DNA from: a virus
Length of the DNA: 29,080 nt
IMG/VR virus record: IMGVR_UViG_3300036944_000031
Span: 1 to 29,080 of that record
Direction: 5' to 3' (one strand)
Shown here: piece by piece, positions 8,437 to 16,137 of the stretch
How the letters are laid out: every line of letters starts with the position of its first letter
How positions within the stretch are numbered: position 1 is the stretch's first letter
Made by a program: the position numbers and the translations under genes
The notes under the pieces: model-generated
The model's input: the letters and a program-made list of their open reading frames with translations, nothing else
Told to the model about the DNA's origin: nothing
Database searches by the model: none

Positions 8437-9831
8437 TTACCCTTTAATCTTTTCTAAACCATCCGTATCCATATATCTTGTTCCCTTAGGAATGGCATCA
8501 TATTCAGCTTTAGTTTTTGGGGCTGGCATTGCAGCAGGGGCTGCTGGCTTAGGTGGAGGAGCAGATGGTGGGGTTGCTCCAAGTCTTGGACTGCTCGGTG
8601 CAGGAGTTTGATTTGGTTGTGTAGGTAAATAAACAACCTCTGGTTTAATAACTTTACCCTCTCTATCAAAAAACACACCAATAGACAGCAAGCCCTGCTT
8701 AGCTTTATCATCAATAGCAGTCCCATCTGGTTTAGTAAATTGAGGGATGAGAGCTATCTTTGCTTGAACCATAGCTTGTTTAGCATATCCGGGATCAACC
8801 TTTGAAGGAGTAGCGTTTAAGTTTCCATTAATATCAGAAGTCCAAGTAAATGTATCTGACCTGTCTCCCACTAAAGCTATAAGGGTGTTTGAATAAGCCT
8901 TACCAACAGTAGTAATCGCATTCCCATATGATTGTTTTTCTTGATCAGCCTCTTTAGGATTACGCCAAAGAGCTTTGCGCTGATTAAGTCGTGCTGTATA
9001 GAGGCTTGCTTCTTCTTTACTTTTAGCATTCTGAACCTGATTGATAAGATTGGACATTTCTTGTTCATGACTTATTGGTTTTGCAGCCTCTGCTTTGGCG
9101 GCAGAAGAAGCTAATTCAGCTAACTGTTCAGCTAGTTTATCTTTTTCAGGTCCTCTAGGTGTCTGTGCATGTAGAAGAATAAGCTCTCCCTTGCTCTGTT
9201 CATATCCTTTAGTTTTAGCTAGTTTACTGTAATCCATCTCACCCATCATGTTAGGTGCTCGTTTAGTAGTGATGTCTTGATAGCCAATCAATTGTTCCAA
9301 AGTCATGCCATATTTAGCAGCAGCTTTCTGCGCTTGAGTATATCCATTACCTGCCACAAGTTTATCAACCAAGCCCCCTCCTTCAGCAACAGTATTAAAC
9401 AACTCTCTAGTTTTTTCTGTAGCTGCGGCTCTCACGTTGAATAGCTCATCCATGTAGTCAGAAGCTTTAACATTAATAGGAGCACTTGATGCTGCTTTAA
9501 AGAAGTCAGGTGTTAAACGAGAAGATAGCTCTGGATCATCACGCAAACGCTTAATAATATCCTTAGCTACTTCTGGATTGGTCGCAAGTGTGATGAGCTG
9601 TCTATCATCAAACTTAGTACCATTTTTAAATGTAAAAGAACCCAGCTCACTAACAACAGCCCTGTAGTCTTCTTTCTGTTTATTAATTTCTTTCTTCTTC
9701 TCTTGAACATTGTGGTACATGTTAGTGATACTAGCTGCAGTGACAGCAGCTTGTTCTTCTTCCTTCTTAGTGATTTGCTGAGACAATCCTTTAGCAAATC
9801 CACCAACAAAACTTCCAAACCAACTAGCCAT
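8437..9831 (-). CDS. Internal virion protein, 464 residues, coiled-coil N-terminus
   Basis: A helix-rich protein lying between the repeat protein plus its two small followers and the giant ejection protein, so probably a component of the internal core or ejection channel. The N-terminus MASWFGSFVGGFAKGLSQQ is an amphipathic, membrane-active-looking segment. It is followed by a Lys/Glu-rich coiled coil (about 20-60). The centre is Ala-rich helix with no recognised catalytic motif, and the last 60 residues are a Pro/Ala-rich linker (about 400-450). GAGGAGA lies just before the ATG, and the start overlaps the previous stop by one base. T7-type gp14/gp15 would be functional analogues, but no sequence-level identification is possible by eye. 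Confidence 0.8.
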   Translation of the reverse strand: MASWFGSFVGGFAKGLSQQITKKEEEQAAVTAASITNMYHNVQEKKKEINKQKEDYRAVVSELGSFTFKNGTKFDDRQLITLATNPEVAKDIIKRLRDDPELSSRLTPDFFKAASSAPINVKASDYMDELFNVRAAATEKTRELFNTVAEGGGLVDKLVAGNGYTQAQKAAAKYGMTLEQLIGYQDITTKRAPNMMGEMDYSKLAKTKGYEQSKGELILLHAQTPRGPEKDKLAEQLAELASSAAKAEAAKPISHEQEMSNLINQVQNAKSKEEASLYTARLNQRKALWRNPKEADQEKQSYGNAITTVGKAYSNTLIALVGDRSDTFTWTSDINGNLNATPSKVDPGYAKQAMVQAKIALIPQFTKPDGTAIDDKAKQGLLSIGVFFDREGKVIKPEVVYLPTQPNQTPAPSSPRLGATPPSAPPPKPAAPAAMPAPKTKAEYDAIPKGTRYMDTDGLEKIKG

Positions 9832-10313
9832 TATTTTTCTCCTCTTGCCATCAAGCCCTTAGCAGAAGGTTTCTCTTCTTCTACCATTGGCTCTGATGTG
9901 TTAGATTTTTTCATCTCTTGAATAAGTTCTGCAAGAACTCTAGGATCAACTGTATCTCTCTTAGTCTTTTCATCTCTAGAAACTACATAAGAAACATCAT
10001 TGAGTTCTGCAATGGTTTTAATCATCTCTACAAGAATGGGAGTGACTAAGAAACCTACATCAACTGTATGTATTCCCTGCATAATTGCAGTTTTAGTGAT
10101 GGTATTCACCATAGTTAAAATTGGAATGTCTCTCTTAACAACATCCAACACATCCATTACTAGCTCTGGATCATTGAACTTATCTGTGTAATAGTTAACT
10201 ACGTCTTCTAGCTTCACATGTTGTGGAGGATTCTCCCACGGCACATTGCCCGGCTCAACTGTTAATGATTGACCGGGGATAGGAGCTGATAGAAACATAT
10301 TAGGGTTTGCCAT
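9831..10313 (-). CDS. Conserved phage structural-region protein, 160 residues
   Basis: Opens with MANPNMFLSAPIPGQSLT, then EPGNVPWENPPQ, a stretch I recognise as common in aquatic phage genomes without an assigned role. The body is helical with hydrophobic helices around ILTMVNTITKTAIMQG and VGFLVTPILVEMIKTIAEL. A charged tail ends in SAKGLMARGEK, matching the short motif seen in other virion proteins of this window. GGAG lies 7 bases before the ATG, and the gene overlaps the end of the preceding small gene by 14 bases. Its place among the ejection proteins suggests a virion or assembly role. Confidence 0.75.
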   Translation of the reverse strand: MANPNMFLSAPIPGQSLTVEPGNVPWENPPQHVKLEDVVNYYTDKFNDPELVMDVLDVVKRDIPILTMVNTITKTAIMQGIHTVDVGFLVTPILVEMIKTIAELNDVSYVVSRDEKTKRDTVDPRVLAELIQEMKKSNTSEPMVEEEKPSAKGLMARGEK

Positions 10314-10515
10314 TCAAGATCTCCATCTTTTGTTTGCGGATGGCTGCAATGTATCCAGCAACTTGTGTATAAATATCATTATCTTCTTTTGGCTTTTTAT
10401 CAGACATAGATTCTTTAGCTAACAATCCTTTAGCTGGTTTAGTTTTCTTAACAGCTAGCTTCTCATCTGCCATAGCACTCACCTTGCTATAAAACTTATC
10501 AAAGTTTTTCATCAT
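10300..10515 (-). CDS. Small basic protein of the internal-protein cluster
   Basis: A 71-residue protein starting at the ATG at 10515, which shares one base with the stop of the 842-residue gene and has GGAGAT just upstream. A TTG two codons earlier is possible but unnecessary. It is Lys-rich, carries TKPAKGLLAKES (the shared AKGL motif) near residue 30, and ends in a helix with YTQVAGYIAAIRKQKMEIL. No known domain is recognised. Tight coupling on both sides indicates co-expression with the internal virion proteins, and it could be a minor virion component. Confidence 0.7.
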   Translation of the reverse strand: MMKNFDKFYSKVSAMADEKLAVKKTKPAKGLLAKESMSDKKPKEDNDIYTQVAGYIAAIRKQKMEILNGKP

Positions 10516-13043
10516 CAATCTCCAAATATAAATCTAGTTACAGCGTCAAAGGCTTTATCAATTATGTTACCACCCGCTTTACTACCAGCAAATTGAGAAG
10601 CTACATTACCAAGAGCAGCAGCATTACCTGCTTCAATTGTAGCATTAGCAATAGCCATCTGACCTTCTCTAGAAATCTCTGCAGCAGCCAGTGATGTAGA
10701 CCTGTTAGCATCATTCTCAGAAGATTGCCAAGCGTGGGTAACATCATCACGATACATCTGAACATTGTTGTTATATTCAGCCAATGTAACTTGCTGTGAT
10801 AGCTGAGCATTAGCCATGTTAGCAGCATTAGTAGCTGCTGTGTTAGCAGTAGAAATCTCTCTCATCCACTGAGCATTAGCTTGGTCAATAACCAATCGTT
10901 GCTGTGCATTGAAAGTGTCTCTTTGGTTCTGTGACTCTGTATTAAACTTAGCAATAGAGTTTGATTGATCAGTGTTAAACTGACTCACTGCTGTAGTTTG
11001 TGCAGCATTAAACTGACTAACTTGTGTAGTCATTGTTGCATTAAACTGCGTAACTTGATTCTCACTGGCAGCATTAAATTGCTTAGCAGCATTAGCAGAA
11101 GCTGTGTCTGATAACAATGCTTGTGTTGTCACCTGTGCTTTAAACAATACAGCCTGTTGCTCATTGTCTAAGTTCTTCATGTCCATAGCTAAGAAAGCTT
11201 GAGCATTAACAACAGCAGCTTGCTGTCTAGCATTAAGGTTTGCTGTGTCCATAGCTGCATATGTAGCAGCGTTAGCAATGGTGGCAGACTGTGAAGCAGA
11301 TAGCTCAGCCAAGCCAATCGATTTCAACATCTCACTGTTGTGAAGCTTTGCTTGTTGCTCAGCAGTAAATGTTAAGTTGGTGGCTTGAGAAATCTTATCA
11401 GCATTTAACACAGCAGCTTGCTGTCTATTATCTAATATCTTACCTTGTAAGGCAGCTTCAATTTGTGCATTAGCCAAAGCAACTTGCTGACGGTTAGAAG
11501 TGTTAGCCATATCAACTTGCACCTGCATAGCACTGTTGTGCAAAGCAGCTTGCTGTACATTGTTTAAGTTGATGTTAGCTTGTTCTGCATATCTAGCAGC
11601 ATTAACAACAGCAGCCTGTTGTTGGTTGTTTAAGTTTTGTCCTTGTAAGGAGGCTCTGATTTGTGTGTTAGCCAACATTGTTTGTTGCATGTTGGACAAG
11701 TTCTGACTCTGAAGCTGGAAAGAACTAGCAGCATTCTGTAGTCTAGCTTGTTGTTCATTACTAAGATTTTGTAATGATAAGCCTTGTTGAGCAGCCGCAT
11801 TTGTCAACGCCACTTGTTGTCTGTTATTTAAATTCTGCAAACCTATTGTTGCAAAGGTTTGTGCATCCTGTACAGCAATAGGAAGAGCAGACTCCATAGC
11901 AGCTTGGAACACAGCAGTAGCAGCCATAGAGCTACCGCCCAATCCTCTTGATGCCATAGCAGCATTAGCTGCCCTCATAGCACCAGCAGCCCAAGCAGGA
12001 GTGCTACCATCATCAAAGCTCTTCATCAGCTCTGTAAGCTGTCCTTGAACAGTGGATTGAGCAGACACATCACCCTGTGCTGCAGCAGCTAATGTGCCAT
12101 CATCCACAGTGAACTTGTCTAGACGAGCAGCAACAACCGTAGCATCTGGAGCAAGACCCTCTGATGTAATTGCTGTGGCTTGAGCCATATCTTTCTCAGC
12201 AATCTGAGCAGCCTTAACAAGTTGATTTTCTTGTACAGCACCCTGAGCAGCTACAACTGCTGTAGGTGCTGCTGTTTGAGCAGCCTCTGCCTTCACAGCA
12301 GTGGCATCAGTTACAGGCGTAACCATTTCACCAGCAACTACTTCACGCTGTCCTGCCTGTACTGCACCTTTGTATTGTTCGCCTACTTTTTGAGCAGCAG
12401 CTACAGCTTCTTTAGACACTTGTCCTTGTGCTGCTGTAACCTCTGCTTCTTTAGACACTTCACCAGTAGCACCAGTGACACCTGCCAATGCTTCACCAAC
12501 AGCAGGAGCTGCCTGAGCAGCTTCATATGCTGCAGCTTCACCTGCTTTAGTAGCAGTTGCTTGTCCTGCTGTAGCAGTTGCACCACCAGTAACTTGAGCA
12601 GCTTGTTGTGCTGCTCTAGCGTCTGTGCTTATTTTTTGTTCTGGAGTTAATGCAATTTGAGTGGCAGTTACTTGTGAAGCTTTACCAGCTAGTGGCTTAC
12701 CAAACTCATCAGTGGTGGTGTCTACTGTAGGGTTTGTGAATAATACCGCTCTCTCTGAATCCATAGGCTTTCCGGTGGGGAGATCAATAGGTTTTCCAGA
12801 TTCATCCATAATAAGATCACCAGAGGATGGACGCACAGCACCAACAGCTCCACCTTCTGCATATCTCTTCATCTTCACCAGTCCACCCTTAGCCATACGC
12901 TCAGCAAACTTATTGGTGATGGCTGCATACTTAGCCTCCAAAGAAGGAGAAGACGCAATGAACTCATCAAAGCCCTGCATAGGACCATCATAGCCAAGCT
13001 TTCTAGCTACGACTTCTTTCTGTTGTGATGTAAAATCTTTCAT
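10515..13043 (-). CDS. 842-residue coiled-coil repeat protein, probable internal virion protein
   Basis: The N-terminal 60 residues carry RMAKGGLVKMKRYAEGG, a Gly/basic motif typical of phage internal or tail proteins. Residues about 130-320 are Ala/Thr/Val-rich low-complexity helix. From Asn404 to 645 come eleven tandem 22-residue units of the form NLxNxQQxAxxNA. From 652 to 717 there are six 11-residue units centred on QFN. The C-terminus is further Ala-rich helix and ends in AVTRFIFGD. Hendecad periodicity predicts long, right-handed coiled coils, suited to a trans-envelope fibre or core. The ATG overlaps the preceding metallopeptidase stop as ATGA. It is the first large gene of the ejection group. 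Function is inferred from position and architecture, as no enzyme motif is seen. Confidence 0.8.
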   Translation of the reverse strand: MKDFTSQQKEVVARKLGYDGPMQGFDEFIASSPSLEAKYAAITNKFAERMAKGGLVKMKRYAEGGAVGAVRPSSGDLIMDESGKPIDLPTGKPMDSERAVLFTNPTVDTTTDEFGKPLAGKASQVTATQIALTPEQKISTDARAAQQAAQVTGGATATAGQATATKAGEAAAYEAAQAAPAVGEALAGVTGATGEVSKEAEVTAAQGQVSKEAVAAAQKVGEQYKGAVQAGQREVVAGEMVTPVTDATAVKAEAAQTAAPTAVVAAQGAVQENQLVKAAQIAEKDMAQATAITSEGLAPDATVVAARLDKFTVDDGTLAAAAQGDVSAQSTVQGQLTELMKSFDDGSTPAWAAGAMRAANAAMASRGLGGSSMAATAVFQAAMESALPIAVQDAQTFATIGLQNLNNRQQVALTNAAAQQGLSLQNLSNEQQARLQNAASSFQLQSQNLSNMQQTMLANTQIRASLQGQNLNNQQQAAVVNAARYAEQANINLNNVQQAALHNSAMQVQVDMANTSNRQQVALANAQIEAALQGKILDNRQQAAVLNADKISQATNLTFTAEQQAKLHNSEMLKSIGLAELSASQSATIANAATYAAMDTANLNARQQAAVVNAQAFLAMDMKNLDNEQQAVLFKAQVTTQALLSDTASANAAKQFNAASENQVTQFNATMTTQVSQFNAAQTTAVSQFNTDQSNSIAKFNTESQNQRDTFNAQQRLVIDQANAQWMREISTANTAATNAANMANAQLSQQVTLAEYNNNVQMYRDDVTHAWQSSENDANRSTSLAAAEISREGQMAIANATIEAGNAAALGNVASQFAGSKAGGNIIDKAFDAVTRFIFGD
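10893..11834 (-). repeat. Coding repeats: 11 x 66 bp then 6 x 33 bp in the 842-residue protein
   Basis: Reading the minus strand, 11834 to 11109 encodes eleven 22-residue units (consensus NLNNxQQAAxxNAxxxxxxxxx), and 11090 to 10893 encodes six 11-residue units (consensus xVxQFNxxxxx). Units differ in codons, so the selection is on protein rather than DNA. The shift from a 22 to an 11 period suggests both derive from one hendecad. Confidence 0.85.
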
Positions 13044-13351
13044 ACGTTTCTCGGGTTCTCTATTGCTTCAGTCAGATAAGCTAGCATATCTCTGTTATCA
13101 CGCAAGAGTGCTATGACTCCTACAGCTAAACAATACACCTGTCTTTCTGACATGTTTAATTGGAAGCAGTCGTCTATAGCGTGAATACATTCATGTAACA
13201 ATGTATCCATCTCCGCTAAGGGGTGCTGACCAGACTTAATTTTAATTAAATATTCTTCGTAACTATACTCACCTAATTGATTAGGCAGTTCGTCCACAAC
13301 CTGTACAGGTACTTCTCTGCCGATAATTGTAAGAGAAGTTGGTAACGTCAT
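13040..13351 (-). CDS. Small HExxH metallopeptidase-like protein
   Basis: A 103-residue protein with the zinc-protease signature LLHECIHAID (His53, Glu54, His57). A Glu at 69 (MSERQ) is a candidate third ligand, as in SprT/ImmA-like minimal gluzincin folds. It is short but contains the usual strand-helix-helix core. It lies between the endolysin and the internal virion proteins and its stop overlaps the next ATG. Such proteins occur in many phages without a fixed role; maturation of a virion protein or a lysis-related task are possible. AAAGAG precedes the ATG; the 47 bases upstream hold no further gene. Confidence 0.8.
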   Translation of the reverse strand: MTLPTSLTIIGREVPVQVVDELPNQLGEYSYEEYLIKIKSGQHPLAEMDTLLHECIHAIDDCFQLNMSERQVYCLAVGVIALLRDNRDMLAYLTEAIENPRNV

Positions 13352-13398
13352 TATAACTCTTTATTCATTGTCATACCACAAATATCAGACTTAGTCAA

Positions 13399-14013
13399 TC
13401 ATCTAGACAACACATCCACCGCATGGTTGATATGTTTAATACGATCTTCTAGTCCAATTGTTCCACCATTAATCTTCTTAGTCATCATAACAAAGTCTTT
13501 GCTATTTGCAAATCTATTTAAGCCGTGTGTCTGCCAGAACCAGCCAGCAGTTTGAGCAGCATATCTAGGGGTACGGACAAGCTCTGGTTGCATAACAAAA
13601 TCTACACCCAAGGCTTGCCCTGCATGATAGAAGTTGCTATGACCAGTTAGCTGGAGAAATCCGGATCCACGGAACCTGAACCCATCCCCACTAGCTTCAT
13701 CCCTATTGCCCATACGATTGCCGTAAATGCGATTGGCAATCTTCTGTGGCTTCTTCTCATAGGCAGCAGCTTCCTCAGGTGTGAATCCCCAGACACGCTT
13801 AGGTGTCTTAGGGAATAGCTTAAGCAGTGTAGCTGCTCTGTAGTTTAAATTCTCTTCCATGATGCGGAAGTTGCCACACTCATGACCACATTGACCTATC
13901 CAGCTAGCCTGTTGAATAGGAGAGCTAATACCAAAGCGTTCAAATGTTTCATTAAAACTATCAGCTAATGAAGGGTCAATATGAAGTTGTTTTAAATGTT
14001 CAGCGGTTACCAT
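13399..14013 (-). CDS. Endolysin, glycoside hydrolase family 19 type
   Basis: A 204-residue peptidoglycan hydrolase of the chitinase class I/GH19 type. GQCGHECGNF supplies the first catalytic Glu (Glu45). GDGFRFRGSGFLQLTG followed by HSNF matches the family pattern GDGxxYRGRGxxQLTGxxNY. The late TAGWFWQTHGLN is also typical. There is no signal peptide or membrane anchor, so export should depend on a holin. The start overlaps the i-spanin end by 14 bases. It cleaves the glycan strands of the cell wall at the end of infection. Identification is secure. Confidence 0.93.
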   Translation of the reverse strand: MVTAEHLKQLHIDPSLADSFNETFERFGISSPIQQASWIGQCGHECGNFRIMEENLNYRAATLLKLFPKTPKRVWGFTPEEAAAYEKKPQKIANRIYGNRMGNRDEASGDGFRFRGSGFLQLTGHSNFYHAGQALGVDFVMQPELVRTPRYAAQTAGWFWQTHGLNRFANSKDFVMMTKKINGGTIGLEDRIKHINHAVDVLSR

Positions 14014-14470
14014 TGATTAAATTCCTTACTTCGTCATAGGCTGCGATGCATTGGTTGAGCTTGTTGATGGCTTTGTCTCCTTCGGCAACGATGTCGATAA
14101 GAGCATTAATAGTCTGTCGCTCAAGTTCGGCTGCATCGGTGTTGCTATTTCCTGCGGGAGTGGGGGAATCTGTGGTGGTTTGTACACAACTGGAGGTGGG
14201 GAGGCGCAGCTCACCAGTCCTAACAAGCTCACGCATAGCAGACTGCTTCTTAGATATTTCATTGTTTGCCTTTCTCAATGCCGCTTCTTTATCATTCAAT
14301 TTAGAAGTCATGTTCTTCTCTATCTCACGGGCTTCTTCATTCTTCTTAGCTATCTCTATCTGCATCTCTTGGTCACGGTCTTCCCAACCAAAGTGATAGC
14401 CACCTCTGTATGTACCAAACAGTGCAACCAGTGCACCCACTAATATCCAAGGAAGAGGAATGCCAAACAT
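14000..14470 (-). CDS. Inner-membrane spanin (Rz-like)
   Basis: A 156-residue protein with one N-terminal transmembrane segment (about 5-24, PLPWILVGALVALFGTYRGG), followed by a long Lys/Glu-rich coiled coil (about 35-90). This is the classic type II i-spanin plan, with the bulk in the periplasm. The embedded lipoprotein gene inside it and the adjacent endolysin confirm the role. With the o-spanin it fuses inner and outer membranes in the last step of lysis. The ATG overlaps the stop of the upstream gene by one base. Confidence 0.88.
   Translation of the reverse strand: MFGIPLPWILVGALVALFGTYRGGYHFGWEDRDQEMQIEIAKKNEEAREIEKNMTSKLNDKEAALRKANNEISKKQSAMRELVRTGELRLPTSSCVQTTTDSPTPAGNSNTDAAELERQTINALIDIVAEGDKAINKLNQCIAAYDEVRNLINGNR
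14026..14262 (-). CDS. Outer-membrane spanin lipoprotein (Rz1-like), embedded in the i-spanin gene
   Basis: A 78-residue lipoprotein wholly inside the i-spanin gene in another frame. The signal peptide MKYLRSSLLCVSLLGLVSC ends in the lipobox LVSC with Cys19. The mature part begins Pro-rich (ASPPPVVYKPPQIPPLPQE), as in lambda Rz1. AAAGG precedes the ATG. The embedded arrangement matches lambda Rz/Rz1. It would be lipid-anchored in the outer membrane and bind the i-spanin C-terminus across the periplasm. Confidence 0.9.
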   Translation of the reverse strand: MKYLRSSLLCVSLLGLVSCASPPPVVYKPPQIPPLPQEIATPMQPNLSDRLLMLLSTSLPKETKPSTSSTNASQPMTK

Positions 14471-15000
14471 TAGTCAGCTTCTTTCCTAGCTACTGCTATC
14501 TCTTCTCTATCCTCATCAGGCTCCATATGTTCTGGAGGAGTTGTTGGAGGAGGACCGGGAGTCCAGCTCTCATCAAGCTCTGGATTGTTCCAGACAGGCA
14601 TAGCACCAAAGGGCTGAGAAGGAAGGCCATAAGCAGACTGAGCAGGAGCATATGTGTTACTTACACAAGGCTGCTGCATTGTAGGGGCTGTAGGAGTTGT
14701 AGGCTTGAAGGCGTTAGTTGCTGTATTAACAGCTCTCTTACCTACGATGCCACCAATACCACCAACAATCAATAGCACAATGTCATTGAGCATCTTGGTG
14801 TAGGCTTGGTCAATCGGAGCCATACTCTTGATAGGCTGTGTTACAAAGGTAACAGAATATAACAATGCAAACACAATGCCAAAGAGGATGATGGTGATGG
14901 CTATCACCACAAATCCCCATATCCTAACCTCAATCTCTTCAGGGGTTAGTCTTGGTTTGGGCTGGCTTGGTGTCATCATTTTTGTTAGCTGTTCTATCAA
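14470..15000 (-). CDS. Two-transmembrane protein, holin candidate
   Basis: A 176-residue protein with two hydrophobic segments, about 28-52 (WGFVVIAITIILFGIVFALL) and about 72-90 (DIVLLIVGGIGGIVG), followed by a long Pro-rich, acidic cytosolic-type tail (GPPPTTPPEH and onward). It lies directly before the spanins and endolysin, the usual holin place. Two segments suit a class II holin, though the Pro-rich tail is unusual and a virion role cannot be excluded. The start is uncertain: a TTG at 15000 has GGAG 7 bases upstream, while ATG-ATG at 14979/14976 has only a weak site. It overlaps the preceding lipoprotein gene by up to 62 bases. Confidence 0.7.
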   Translation of the reverse strand: MIEQLTKMMTPSQPKPRLTPEEIEVRIWGFVVIAITIILFGIVFALLYSVTFVTQPIKSMAPIDQAYTKMLNDIVLLIVGGIGGIVGKRAVNTATNAFKPTTPTAPTMQQPCVSNTYAPAQSAYGLPSQPFGAMPVWNNPELDESWTPGPPPTTPPEHMEPDEDREEIAVARKEAD

Positions 15001-15166
15001 TTTGTTTCTCCAAGATGGGGGCTACTAAATACTCAGGGCATGTCTGTGTGAACTGACAACGTGGCTTTTGACATTGCTCAGCATGAAAGTTGTCTGGGTT
15101 CTGACAGAAGTATCTGTAACGATCTTCACAACCAACAAGCAACAATAACAACAATAAATATTTCAT
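14939..15166 (-). CDS. Small Cys-rich lipoprotein
   Basis: A 75-residue protein with a very short poly-Leu signal and lipobox LVGC (Cys13). The mature part has a regular Cys pattern (RYFCQNP, EQCQKPRC, TQTCPEY), a family I recognise from other proteobacterial phages near lysis genes, with no established role. A lipoprotein in addition to the o-spanin is notable, and superinfection exclusion or a second lysis factor are possible. Its ATG overlaps the stop of the preceding 58-residue gene (ATGA). Confidence 0.8.
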   Translation of the reverse strand: MKYLLLLLLLVGCEDRYRYFCQNPDNFHAEQCQKPRCQFTQTCPEYLVAPILEKQIDRTANKNDDTKPAQTKTNP

Positions 15167-15339
15167 ACCATTACATCCACAGAGTTTGCTCTAACCCATT
15201 GATTTTTCACTTGCTGCACTTTGCATGCTTGTTCTTTCTGATGGTTCAGTCTCTGAAGTTCTTTTAAATTCTTCTGATGGATAACTTGTTGAACTTCTCT
15301 CAACATGTTTGCATTGGCTTGGTAAGCAGTGATTTTCAT
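15163..15339 (-). CDS. 58-residue soluble helical protein
   Basis: A short gene starting MKITAYQANANMLREVQQ and ending RANSVDVMV. It is rich in Gln, Lys and Leu and predicted helical, with one Cys and no membrane segment. It is supported by ATGA overlaps at both ends, with the membrane gene before it and the lipoprotein after it. No domain is recognised. A coiled coil with the neighbouring membrane proteins is possible. Confidence 0.6.
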   Translation of the reverse strand: MKITAYQANANMLREVQQVIHQKNLKELQRLNHQKEQACKVQQVKNQWVRANSVDVMV

Positions 15340-15485
15340 AGCCCAATCTTTCCCAATAAAAGATTAACAATCTTGTTTGACAAGTCATCAGGTAAAAACT
15401 TTAAGAAACCTAAGAACCACCATGCAACACATCCATAAATAAATACCTTCAGAAACATATCAAATTGTTTCTGATATTCATTCAT
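15336..15485 (-). CDS. 49-residue single-transmembrane protein
   Basis: Starts MNEYQKQFDMFLK and has one hydrophobic segment, about 11-31 (core VFIYGCVAWWFLGFLKFL), then a short tail PDDLSNKIV. Both its ATG and its stop form ATGA overlaps with neighbours, which is the main evidence that it is translated. Size and topology fit a small holin, antiholin or another membrane accessory; which one cannot be told. Confidence 0.6.
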   Translation of the reverse strand: MNEYQKQFDMFLKVFIYGCVAWWFLGFLKFLPDDLSNKIVNLLLGKIGL

Positions 15486-15976
15486 CTGCCGCACCCACCT
15501 TTAGGACATAAGTTTATCAACTCATTAATACCAATAAAGACGAGGAGTAGAACAAAAGCAATACCACCAATGATGATTGCCCACTCTTGCATCTCTTCTT
15601 CTTTTTCTTTAGCCTTCTTTTCAGCAGCTCTTAACGCAGCTACTTCTTTGGCATCATCCCTATCCATCTCAGCTTGACGTTCTTTAATCTTATTCCAGAC
15701 ATCAATCTTTCCTGTCTGCATGAACAACATCTTGAGTTCTTCTTCAAATGCTCTGGCCTGTTCTAGCGCCATTTCAATTTGAAGAGCTGTTCCCATGTTG
15801 GAACTTTTACCAGATCTCTTAGCCTCAAGCATAGCTTTAGTAGCTACACTCTTAGCATCAAACATTTTGCCAATCATAGGAGCAAGAGAGCCTAAATCAT
15901 TGGCTACCTTGCTGGCCTTCTTGACCATGCTGATTGCTGACTGTATGCCAGCTAGGGCTGTCATCGGATCAATCAT
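15482..15976 (-). CDS. 164-residue protein with C-terminal membrane anchor
   Basis: The N-terminal half is amphipathic helix (DPMTALAGIQSAISMVKKA), the middle is a charged coiled coil (about 95-130, many Lys/Glu), and a single transmembrane segment lies near 132-153 (WAIIIGGIAFVLLLVFIGI), with a short Cys-containing tail CPKGGCGR. The body would be cytoplasmic with a tail anchor. I have seen similar proteins in other podovirus genomes beside tail-fibre genes, without a known role. Its ATG overlaps the preceding stop by the ATGA pattern. Confidence 0.75.
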   Translation of the reverse strand: MIDPMTALAGIQSAISMVKKASKVANDLGSLAPMIGKMFDAKSVATKAMLEAKRSGKSSNMGTALQIEMALEQARAFEEELKMLFMQTGKIDVWNKIKERQAEMDRDDAKEVAALRAAEKKAKEKEEEMQEWAIIIGGIAFVLLLVFIGINELINLCPKGGCGR

Positions 15977-16137
15977 CGCTCAACCTTTTTCCATTCAATG
16001 CATATAACTTTTCTGTTATATACATCTCCAGTCCATGTCCATCGGACACACCTATACTTCTCCTCCTTGGACGAAACAGGGAAAGATGTTAGTAATAAAA
16101 ATATTATTGATGCAATTTGTTTTCTATGGCTAGCCAT
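15973..16137 (-). CDS. 54-residue exported small protein
   Basis: Begins MASHRKQIASIIFLLLTSFP, a signal-peptide or N-anchor segment, followed by a compact basic domain with two Cys (YRCVRWTWTGDVYNRKVICI). The start is set at 16137, since the upstream extension of the open frame lies within the preceding gene. The ATG sits in the palindrome ATGGCTAGCCAT. A disulfide between Cys32 and the later Cys in the periplasm is plausible. Function unknown. It overlaps its upstream neighbour by 34 bases and the next gene by 4. Confidence 0.65.
   Translation of the reverse strand: MASHRKQIASIIFLLLTSFPVSSKEEKYRCVRWTWTGDVYNRKVICIEWKKVER

Noticed and set aside
12180-12650. Plus-strand Ser/Cys-rich 156-codon frame
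   Set aside because: Antisense to the Ala-rich part of the 842-residue gene; composition is that of a shadow frame.
15191-15388. 65-codon minus frame
   Set aside because: Conflicts with the 49- and 58-codon genes, whose ATGA overlaps fit the cassette; its Ser/Thr-rich end is shadow-like.
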